From: Nostoc linckia NIES-25
Lineage (GTDB): Bacteria; Cyanobacteriota; Cyanobacteriia; Cyanobacteriales; Nostocaceae
Assembly (NCBI RefSeq): GCF_002368035.1
Contig: NZ_AP018222.1
Location: forward strand, 1,859,836-1,923,835
Direction of reading: 5' to 3'
DNA length: 64,000 bases
The first letter of the stretch is position 1, and each line of letters opens with the position of its first letter. A program made the translations under genes and the position numbers. The notes beneath the pieces were generated by a model that was given only the letters and a program-made list of their open reading frames with translations, did no database searches and was not told the origin of the DNA. This document shows, piece after piece, positions 16,330 through 23,623 of this stretch.

Positions 16330-17631
16330 CTAAGATAGAGCTTGGCGAATAGGAATTTGGATTATAAACTTGGTTTTGATTCCCGGTGTGGACTCACAAT
16401 AAATTTTACCGCGGTGTTTTTGGGTAACAATTTGATAGCTGATCGAAAGTCCCAATCCAGTGCCTTTGCCAATGGGTTTGGTAGTGAAAAAAGGCTCAAA
16501 CAGACGAGAAGAAATATTTTCTGGAATGCCAGGGCCGTTATCGGCAATGCTGATAGCGATCGCTTGGTTTTGTAGGTGTTCAGTCCGAATAGAGATTTTG
16601 CTGGGATTGGCTAGGATATCGTCAAGGGTGCGCTGTCGATCGCGCTGTTCCAAAGCATCAATGGCATTGCACAAAATATTCATAAATACTTGATTGAGTT
16701 GGCTGGGATGGCATTCTATATTGGGCAATTGTCCATAGTCTCGTAAGATTTGAATCCCAGGATGATCGGGACTTGCTTTGAGGCGATGTTGTAAAATTAA
16801 CAGAGTGCTTTCGATACCTTCATGCAAATCAACTATATGCGTTCCCAACTCATCCAAGCGGGAAAAGTTACGTAACGAAACAACGAGTTGCCGGATGCGA
16901 TCGCTCCCCAATTTTAAAGAATTCATCAGCTTGGGCAAATCTGTTTGTAAATAGTCGATATCCACTTCGTCCATCCAGTTTTGAATTTGGGGATGAGGTT
17001 GGGGATGGCATTGACGATACAACTCAATAAAATTCAACAAATCTTCGATGTGTTCTTTAGCGGGAGCAAGATTAGAGTGAATAAAGGTCACGGGATTATT
17101 GATTTCGTGGGCGACACCTGCCATCATTTGACCGAGTGAAGACATTTTTTCGCTTTGGACTAGATGTACCTGTGTCTGCTTGAGGTTGTCTAGTGCTTGG
17201 GAGAGTTGGGCAGTCTGTTGGTGTAAAGACTTTTGCGATTCACGTAGTTGTAGGTGTACCCGAATCCGGGCTAAGGCTTCTTCATGTTGGATGGGCTTGG
17301 TAATGTAATCTACTGCACCCAAACTCAGCCCTTTTACTTTATCTACTGAGTCGGAAAGCGCAGTCATAAAAATTACCGGAATTTCGCGGGTGGCACAGTC
17401 GGCTTTCAGGCGCTGGCAAGTTTCAAAGCCATCGATTCCGGGCATCATCACATCCAGCAGAATGATATCAGGGTGATAAGATTGGACGCGTTGCAGGGCA
17501 GCTTCTCCACTTTTGGCGATCGCTACCCGATAACCAATCTCACTCAACACATCGAACAACACTTGAATGTTAGTAGGGTTATCATCCACTACCAAAATGG
17601 TTCCGGTTGCGGCTGTCATCTCAACGGGCAT
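16330..17631 (-). CDS. Receiver-histidine kinase (REC, HisKA, HATPase_c)
   Basis: The 433-residue soluble protein opens with a receiver domain (acidic DD near 16-17, phosphoacceptor D60 in ILLDVMMPG, K112 in TKP). A coiled-coil linker (about 125-165) follows. The dimerisation/phosphoacceptor motif is GVAHEINNP with H175, and the ATPase domain shows DNGPGIP and GKGTGLGLSI. Such proteins relay phosphate from a hybrid kinase. The hybrid kinase gene lies just upstream on the same strand (17781-21005), with about 150 bases of heptamer repeats between them, so they are probably one system. Confidence 0.92.
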   Translation of the reverse strand: MPVEMTAATGTILVVDDNPTNIQVLFDVLSEIGYRVAIAKSGEAALQRVQSYHPDIILLDVMMPGIDGFETCQRLKADCATREIPVIFMTALSDSVDKVKGLSLGAVDYITKPIQHEEALARIRVHLQLRESQKSLHQQTAQLSQALDNLKQTQVHLVQSEKMSSLGQMMAGVAHEINNPVTFIHSNLAPAKEHIEDLLNFIELYRQCHPQPHPQIQNWMDEVDIDYLQTDLPKLMNSLKLGSDRIRQLVVSLRNFSRLDELGTHIVDLHEGIESTLLILQHRLKASPDHPGIQILRDYGQLPNIECHPSQLNQVFMNILCNAIDALEQRDRQRTLDDILANPSKISIRTEHLQNQAIAISIADNGPGIPENISSRLFEPFFTTKPIGKGTGLGLSISYQIVTQKHRGKIYCESTPGIKTKFIIQIPIRQALS

Positions 17632-17734
17632 TCTTCAACTCCTCAACATGCGATCGATAAAAAATATTAAGTAAGCAAACATAATTGAAATGTAAAATCC
17701 AAACCAGCGAAACCTTATTACTATTAGAGTTTTA

Positions 17735-17783
17735 CCCCCTGCCTCCTGCCCTCTACCTCCTGCCCCCTGCCCCCTGCCTCCTA
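17735..17783. repeat. CCCCTGCCTCCTG heptamer tract
   Basis: Tandem CCCCTGC/CTCCTGC units fill the gap between the two kinase genes and run up to the stop codon of the hybrid kinase. They belong to the same family as 4833-4874 and 55485-55512. Confidence 0.6.
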
Positions 17784-20700
17784 AATATGCGGTGCTAATA
17801 AATTGAGAATGCCTTCGTCGTCAAACTTCTGGCTGAGTTCCAGCAGCTTATTGGCAAAAGGGGCATACTGGGGATTGAGTTGCTTAAGGCGGTTAGCTTC
17901 TTGCTGGATATCACTCATAAAGCCATCTTGGGCAGCTTGATAAAGAGTAGCTAGTTCCTGTGATGATGGCATCACCAGATCCACTGGACTCAAAGCTTCA
18001 GCAGAGACTTCTGCTTCTTGGGGCGTCGTTTCGTAAATCCATTGCAACTCTAGATGGCGTTGCAATTCCCCCAGCAAGCCAGTAAACTCGATTGGTTTTG
18101 GAAAAAAGCTACTGCAACCGGCATCCATCGCTTGCTGTATATCCACTTGGGACAAGCTGGCAGGACAAGCAATAATGGGGGTGAGTGCAAAATCTGGTAA
18201 CTGACGCAGGCGACGAGTCATTTCCAGCCCATTCATCTTTGACATCATCACATCGGTAATAATCAAATCCGGGCGCATCTGGAGTGCTAAATCCAATCCG
18301 GCTTGTCCATCATCGGCTTGGGCGAGTTTGAAGCCTAAAGGTGCTAGCATTCCCACGACAACAGCGCGGTTCTCTAGGCGATCGTCAATGACTAAGATTT
18401 TCTGCCGTTCGCCTTGGTAGCCAATCACCTTTTGATTGCTAGATATAGGCTGGGCCAGCCAATCGCTGGCGGGGACATCCACCTCAAACCAGAAATTGCT
18501 GCCTTTGCCTGGTGTGCTGTTAACTTGAATCGAACTACCCATCATTTGGACAATTTGCTGGCTGATTGCTAACCCCAACCCAGTACCTTCGCTGTTGCGA
18601 TCGCGTTTTCCAGCCTGTTCAAAGGGCAAAAAAATCGATTGCAACTTTTCCCTGGGGATGCCGATGCCTGTATCTTCTACCTGGAAGCGAATTCTAGTTG
18701 ATGTTTGGGTTGTTTGTTGATTTGCCACTGCCTCAACTGTAAACGTGACACTGCCAAAATCGGTAAATTTAACTGCATTGCCCAACAGATTCAGCAGTAC
18801 TTGTCGCAGGCGTTTGTCATCAGCATAGACGGCGGTGGGCAGGTGTACGGGGTGGTAGTGGAAGGCAATACCCTTTTGTTCGGCTTTGATGCGGCAGATT
18901 TCTACTGTGGTGGCGAGGAAGTTGGCAAAGTGGAAATCCTGGGGATAGAGATCCATTTTTTGCGCTTCCAGTTTTGAGAGATCGAGAATGTCATTTATTA
19001 AGGTCAGCAGGTGAGAACCACACTGATAAATTACGCCTAATCCTTTGTGCTGCTTGGGGGTGGTGGCGGGGTCGCGCTGGAGGATCTGGGCATAGCCCAA
19101 AATGCCGTTGAGTGGGGTTCGCAGTTCGTGGTTCATGTTGGCGAGAAATTCGCTTTTGGTACGATTGGCGGCTTCTGCTGCTTCTTTTGCCTGCAATATC
19201 TCTAGTTCTGCGGACTTGCGATCGCTAATATCGTTGTTAATTTCCAGTTGCCTATAGGACTCTCCTTTAGGATCGCGCTGTAACGTCCATCGGCTTGCTA
19301 CAATGATTTGCCGACCGTCACGAGTAATGTGGTGTAATTCCCCTTCCCAATGTCCCAGTTGAAAAAACTCGCTCAACACCCTTTCTAAAGGTTTAGGAAA
19401 TTCTGTTTGCAGGAATGTGTGAATGTACTGCCCAAGAACTTCTTCTCTTTTCCAACCGTAAAGGATTTCTGCACCACGATTCCAATAAATAATTCGGTCA
19501 TCCATGTCTCGAATGATGATACTGTCGCTAGCAGAGTCGAGAATGTCTAAAGTTTGACGCAGTACTTGTTCGGCTTGCTTGCGTTCGGTAATATCTGTGT
19601 TAGCACCTACCCATTCTCGAATGCTGTTATCTGGATTCAAAATTGGTACGCCACGGCTATTGAAGTAGCGATATTCACCGTCATAACGCTGAATCCGAGT
19701 CTCAGTTTCATAGGTAATGCGGTTGGTAAGTGTTGTTGACCATGCTTTATGAGTGCGATCTCTATCTTCTGGATGTATCATATTTAGCCATCCCCAACCT
19801 TGGATTTCTTCAAAAGTTTGTCCTGTGAAAGCTCGCCATTGTGGTTGGTCTGTAACAAATGCGCCTTCAGCATCGGTGCTCCAAACAATTTGTGATGTTG
19901 CTTCAATTAGCGAACGGAATCGTTCTTCGCTTTGCTTTAGTACCAGTTCTACTTGTTTGCGTTCGCTAATATTGCGGAACACGACTACTCCACCTTTCAA
20001 GACACCATTGACATCTTTGAGGGGTCTACTACTAGCTGTCAACCAGACGCCCTCTGAGGCTTGGCGATCGCGAGCAAATATTTCCATATTGTCTACCTCT
20101 TCACCCCGTAAAGCCCGTACTAAGGGAATTTGCTCTGTTGGAATCGGAGTCACTCGATCGGGTTGAAATAGCCCATATTCTTCAGTCCAACTTTTTTGCT
20201 GAGTATTGATTATTCCCATGCCAAACATCTTTTTGGCAACAGGGTTAAAAATCACCAATTGACCGTTTTCATCTGCAACAATTAGGCCATCGCTCATACT
20301 ATTGAGGATCGATTCCATCAGATTAGTCTGGTCTTGGAATGTCTGGTTGCTCTTTTGGAGGTCAGTTTCTGCCTGATTCCGTTTTACGGTTTCTCTAACA
20401 ATCAGGTGGTAAGTCCACATAATAATCCCCAGGTTGAGGATAATGCCTGTCAAAAATGTCATTATCGCCTGGATAGCAGCGCTGGTGGCGGCTTGTTGTT
20501 TCTCTCGCAACCCGACGATTTCGATCGCTTCTATCTCCTGGATGGGCAACGTTACTTCGTTGAGCAGTCGCGTTGGCGTTCGATCGATGGCGGCATCTAA
20601 TCCCTTGCTTTGCCTGAGTTCAATGCCTTGCCGCAATTGTTTTAGACGCACGAAGATCGATGCTTTGAGTTTTTCAACGTGCGCTTGTTGGCTGAGATGA

Positions 20701-21005
20701 TTTTGCACCGAGGTTTCCAACTGCCGTATTTCTCGATCGACATCAATCATTCTCAGCCCAAACACGTTAACAGCATCTTTCTTGCCCGTCAGCAGGTATT
20801 GTCGCTGCATATTCTCAGCGTCTTTGAAGGCACTGTCCAAGGATTTGAGACTCCGCAGGTTTTCTAAATGTTGAGTAATTTGGCGGTTAGTTTCTAAAGT
20901 CCGGTTGGCGCTCCAAAATGCCACACCACTCACAGTCAAGGCAAAGAAGGTGGCTGCTCCCAATCCTCCAGCAACGCTTTTGAGAAAATTTGATGATTGC
21001 TTCAT
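17781..21005 (-). CDS. CHASE3 hybrid sensor histidine kinase with three PAS domains and C-terminal receiver
   Basis: The 1074-residue protein has membrane helices at about 13-33 and 177-203 flanking a CHASE3-type periplasmic helical domain. PAS domains follow at about 228-350, 358-475 and 483-598 (with PAC motifs such as GGVVVFRNISERK and GANTDITERKQ). HisKA has H626 in ANMNHELRTPLNG. The ATPase domain has DTGIGIP and GTGLGLAI. A C-terminal receiver (KILVIDDRLENR, ITDVMMSKMNG) and a short helical tail end the protein. It lies between a ModA-like binding-protein gene upstream and a receiver-kinase gene downstream, all on one strand, suggesting a sensory module. The ligand is unknown. Confidence 0.93.
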   Translation of the reverse strand: MKQSSNFLKSVAGGLGAATFFALTVSGVAFWSANRTLETNRQITQHLENLRSLKSLDSAFKDAENMQRQYLLTGKKDAVNVFGLRMIDVDREIRQLETSVQNHLSQQAHVEKLKASIFVRLKQLRQGIELRQSKGLDAAIDRTPTRLLNEVTLPIQEIEAIEIVGLREKQQAATSAAIQAIMTFLTGIILNLGIIMWTYHLIVRETVKRNQAETDLQKSNQTFQDQTNLMESILNSMSDGLIVADENGQLVIFNPVAKKMFGMGIINTQQKSWTEEYGLFQPDRVTPIPTEQIPLVRALRGEEVDNMEIFARDRQASEGVWLTASSRPLKDVNGVLKGGVVVFRNISERKQVELVLKQSEERFRSLIEATSQIVWSTDAEGAFVTDQPQWRAFTGQTFEEIQGWGWLNMIHPEDRDRTHKAWSTTLTNRITYETETRIQRYDGEYRYFNSRGVPILNPDNSIREWVGANTDITERKQAEQVLRQTLDILDSASDSIIIRDMDDRIIYWNRGAEILYGWKREEVLGQYIHTFLQTEFPKPLERVLSEFFQLGHWEGELHHITRDGRQIIVASRWTLQRDPKGESYRQLEINNDISDRKSAELEILQAKEAAEAANRTKSEFLANMNHELRTPLNGILGYAQILQRDPATTPKQHKGLGVIYQCGSHLLTLINDILDLSKLEAQKMDLYPQDFHFANFLATTVEICRIKAEQKGIAFHYHPVHLPTAVYADDKRLRQVLLNLLGNAVKFTDFGSVTFTVEAVANQQTTQTSTRIRFQVEDTGIGIPREKLQSIFLPFEQAGKRDRNSEGTGLGLAISQQIVQMMGSSIQVNSTPGKGSNFWFEVDVPASDWLAQPISSNQKVIGYQGERQKILVIDDRLENRAVVVGMLAPLGFKLAQADDGQAGLDLALQMRPDLIITDVMMSKMNGLEMTRRLRQLPDFALTPIIACPASLSQVDIQQAMDAGCSSFFPKPIEFTGLLGELQRHLELQWIYETTPQEAEVSAEALSPVDLVMPSSQELATLYQAAQDGFMSDIQQEANRLKQLNPQYAPFANKLLELSQKFDDEGILNLLAPHI

Positions 21006-21018
21006 AGTTATACCAACA

Positions 21019-21126
21019 GGACTTACGCGATATGTGACTGAAAACCTTATTCAAGCGTTGCGGTAATTCATGAATTACCGCTACTTCATGAATTACCGCT
21101 ACTTTCGTTATCTTTTGCGTAAGTCC
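21019..21126. mobile_element. Short GGACTTACGC-family MITE with internal direct repeat
   Basis: Ends GGACTTACGC (21019-21028) and GCGTAAGTCC (21117-21126) are perfect inverted repeats. The interior has two direct copies of TTCATGAATTACCGCTAC. It sits 14 bases upstream of the hybrid kinase start and may supply or remove upstream regulatory sequence. Flanks are CA and TG rather than TA. Confidence 0.65.
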
Positions 21127-21291
21127 TGACCAATTTGAAAACAAAATGCAACAGATACACGCGCTCAAACTCCTGTGATGTCTAATTTTCTGAATTTTGA
21201 ATACTTCTCTACGAGAGGCTGCGCCAACGGCTACGCTCGGTACAAGTTTTGAATTTTGAATTGGTATTACGTCTTCTTGTCTAAATTCCTG

Positions 21292-22077
21292 CTATGACAC
21301 CAGAGGGCGTAGTCCATACTTTTGAAATGCTGCTTTGACGCGATCGCTACTTAAAAAGTCCAGGTAAGTCTGCATTTCTTGAGTATGGGTAGACTTTTTA
21401 ACAACGGCGACAGCAGCTCGAATCGGTTCATAGAGATCGGTTGATGCGGTGGCTAATACCTGGACTTTGGTAGAAGTTTTGGCTTCGGAGAGGAAAGTGA
21501 TGCCCACCTGTGCCTCTTGTCGCTCGACAGCTATTAACACTTCCCGCACGTCTACTTCTGTCACGACTGCTTTTGACTCTACAATCTGAGCAATTCCTAA
21601 GCGATTCAGAATATCACGGGTATACTTGCCAACAGCCGGGCCCTTGCCGCCCATTGCTACAGTTTTGATGCGATCGCTTGCTAATTCTCGGAAGTCAGAA
21701 AGCTGCGCGGCTGAATCCGCAGGGGCAATGACGACGATATCGGTAGTCACCAATTCTTTGCGGCTTGCAGGCAGAATTAAGCCTTTGGCTTGCAGGCGAT
21801 CGAGTGGGGGAATATCTGCTAATAAAATCCCATCAAAAAGTTCTCCTTGCTCGATCGCTGCTTCGATCGCTCTGGTTCCAGCAAAGCTATAGTTGACTAC
21901 GACATTGGGGTGTTCCTGCTGATACAGTCGATCCAGCTCCTCCACCGCACCGCGCATCATGCCTGCCGCAACAAAATTTAAGTTAACCACCTGAGTCGAC
22001 GCGACAGAACAACTTTCCAACCAGAACACAAGAATCAACGATATCAAGCACAATGCCATCCACCGCAAGTGTTTCAT
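21292..22077 (-). CDS. ModA-like periplasmic substrate-binding lipoprotein
   Basis: The 261-residue protein has an N-terminal signal with lipobox LESC (about 20-23). Then comes a type 2 periplasmic-binding fold like molybdate ModA: FVAAGMMRGAVEEL, YSFAGTRAIEAAIEQG, DGILLADIPPLDRL, VIAPADSA, GPAVGKYTRDIL and YEPIRAAVAVVKKS. No ModB or ModC transporter genes are nearby. It lies directly upstream of a CHASE3 hybrid kinase on the same strand. It could therefore be a ligand presenter for that sensor rather than a transport component, which is inference. Ligand could be molybdate, tungstate or another oxyanion. Confidence 0.85.
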   Translation of the reverse strand: MKHLRWMALCLISLILVFWLESCSVASTQVVNLNFVAAGMMRGAVEELDRLYQQEHPNVVVNYSFAGTRAIEAAIEQGELFDGILLADIPPLDRLQAKGLILPASRKELVTTDIVVIAPADSAAQLSDFRELASDRIKTVAMGGKGPAVGKYTRDILNRLGIAQIVESKAVVTEVDVREVLIAVERQEAQVGITFLSEAKTSTKVQVLATASTDLYEPIRAAVAVVKKSTHTQEMQTYLDFLSSDRVKAAFQKYGLRPLVS

Positions 22078-22556
22078 ACTATATTCCTGAAAACTTGCTG
22101 TCTAGTATTCCCACGCAGGCAAACTGCTTAACAGCAAATTGAGGCAGATATAGCAGTGCTATGTAGAAATTGATTGTTAGAGAATTAAATAAATCTTCAC
22201 AAAGTCAATGGAGAAGCAGCTCTCAAGCTTGCAGTCTGTCCCATTGTATTCACTTTAAAGAATTATTCACTCTGGATATACTGCTAGCAAGTAATTAATA
22301 CCAAATGCTGATTGACTACCCTCTTTTTTTAAAGGAACAGGGAGAGAAGAAAGAGAGTTATAAAACTCGAAATTGGCTTTTCCCTCCTGCCTTCTACTTA
22401 GGATTTATTCTTTAATTTTTATTAAAAACTTGCTTAACTGTCTTAACTGTCTTATCTGTCCTTGCATTTTAATAATAAAAGTCAGAAGATAACCTCAGCA
22501 GTAAATGGTTCCAGTAAAAATACTGGTATCATTACAAATACAAAAAGAGGTGGATT
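22078..22556. other. Intergenic stretch with no feature seen
   Basis: This is the divergent upstream region of the ModA-like gene and the exported MbtH-like gene. It is AT-rich. I see no hairpin, operator or repeat that I can name with support. Confidence 0.5.
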
Positions 22557-22901
22557 ATGAAGAATGCAATTATCAAACTAGTGGTTGTAGCTAGTGTTGT
22601 GCTGTCTGTTGTCTTTTCATGGCCAGTAACCCCTGCTTTTGCTTTTAATTTCAGCAGTGCCAATATCCTAATGATAACAAGTACCGAACAATCTGTAGAT
22701 AATACAGTTTACAAAGTCGTAGTAAACTATGAGGAGCAGTATTCGATATGGCCAGCTGATAGAGAAGTTCCCCTTGGCTGGAAAGATGCCGGCAAAACTG
22801 GCTCGAAAGAAGAGTGTTTGGCTTACATCAAAGAAGTTTGGACTGATATGAGACCACTTAGCCTTCGCAGGAAAATGGAAGAAGCTGCGCGTAATTATTA
22901 A
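22557..22901 (+). CDS. MbtH-like protein with an N-terminal signal peptide
   Basis: Residues 57-104 match the MbtH signature almost fully: N57-Y-E-E-Q-Y-S-I-W65-P, P72-L-G-W75, then L88 and W95-T-D-M-R-P100-L-S-L. MbtH proteins are small cytosolic partners that activate nonribosomal peptide synthetase adenylation domains. Here a hydrophobic segment (about 8-22) and an A-F-A site (27-29) precede it, so the protein looks Sec-exported. The ATG follows AGAGGTGG, which supports this start. An internal Met at residue 39 would give a normal-size MbtH but has no visible ribosome site. No NRPS gene lies in the window. Total length is 114 residues, against about 70 for usual MbtH. Confidence 0.85.
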   Translation: MKNAIIKLVVVASVVLSVVFSWPVTPAFAFNFSSANILMITSTEQSVDNTVYKVVVNYEEQYSIWPADREVPLGWKDAGKTGSKEECLAYIKEVWTDMRPLSLRRKMEEAARNY

Positions 22902-22975
22902 GGAATTTCCCACCTTATAATTCCAAATACTCACAATCCATCTACGCATTAACAGGTTTACGCACAAAATTGTTG

Positions 22976-23003
22976 GTAGAGACTAGCAATTGCTAGTCTC
23001 TAC
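22976..23003. repeat. Palindromic GTAGAGACT...AGTCTCTAC repeat
   Basis: The perfect inverted repeat GTAGAGACTAGCAA / TTGCTAGTCTCTAC lies 75 bases after the MbtH-like gene. It belongs to the TGTAGAGACG-type palindrome family also found at 33798 and 60902. Confidence 0.65.
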
Positions 23004-23051
23004 ATTTGCTGTAGGAATCCGATTTGATTATTGAAAAAATTTAAGTATCTG

Positions 23052-23162
23052 TAGTGGCGTGACAAAACTAAAATGTTGCAATAGGTTAGCAGTAAAAACA
23101 TCGAATTTATAAAGTTCAAAGCCCATTCCCTAATGCACTATTTTAGTCTTGTCACGCCAGTA
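23052..23162. mobile_element. MITE, TACTGGCGTGRCAA family
   Basis: Ends TAGTGGCGTGACAAAACTAA (left) and the reverse of TACTGGCGTGACAAGACTAA (right) are inverted with a few mismatches. A related element with a different middle is at 37602-37733. The rest of 22902-23275 shows nothing more. Confidence 0.65.
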
Positions 23163-23275
23163 GGTTGGGTTGAGGCGCTAAACCCAACAAATACTCATAA
23201 AAAAAGGCAAATAATACATCTTTAGGCTGTGTCAAAAATCTGAATTCATCCCGCATTTATGCAATGTCGAATTGC

Positions 23276-23497
23276 TTATTTATCTGTTGGATAGAAAAGA
23301 AACCACCATAACTCTAACCCGATTAAAGCTAAACCAGCGATCGCCACGCCAACTTTCAAGCCCAAAGGTTGCTCTATGTGGTTAAATTGGCTACTTTGCT
23401 CTGAATGCACTGGCATTTCTCCTAAGGCTACGGTTGATGTTCCAGTCAGAAGGAATAAACCGGCTAGATTTCCCAAAAGTATTTTTTTGCTGAACAT
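23276..23497 (-). CDS. Small membrane protein downstream of the copper ATPase gene
   Basis: The 73-residue protein has an N-terminal hydrophobic segment (about 8-26, possibly a signal peptide) and a C-terminal transmembrane helix (about 48-68, GVAIAGLALIGLELWWFLF). A short hydrophilic middle separates them. It is the last gene of a minus-strand set with the copper ATPase and the CopZ-like protein, 126 bases downstream of copA. A link to copper handling is inference. I do not recognise the family. No Cys residues are present, so direct copper binding through thiols is unlikely. Confidence 0.65.
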   Translation of the reverse strand: MFSKKILLGNLAGLFLLTGTSTVALGEMPVHSEQSSQFNHIEQPLGLKVGVAIAGLALIGLELWWFLFYPTDK

Positions 23498-23623
23498 TTG
23501 CTAATACCAAAAAGCGACTGGTGACTGGGGATTGGGGATTAGGAACTCTCGCTGCAAGCTGTTGAACTAATCCAAAATCTAAAATCGTTCAACTGAGCAT
23601 AGCCGAAGTCTAAAATCCAAAAT

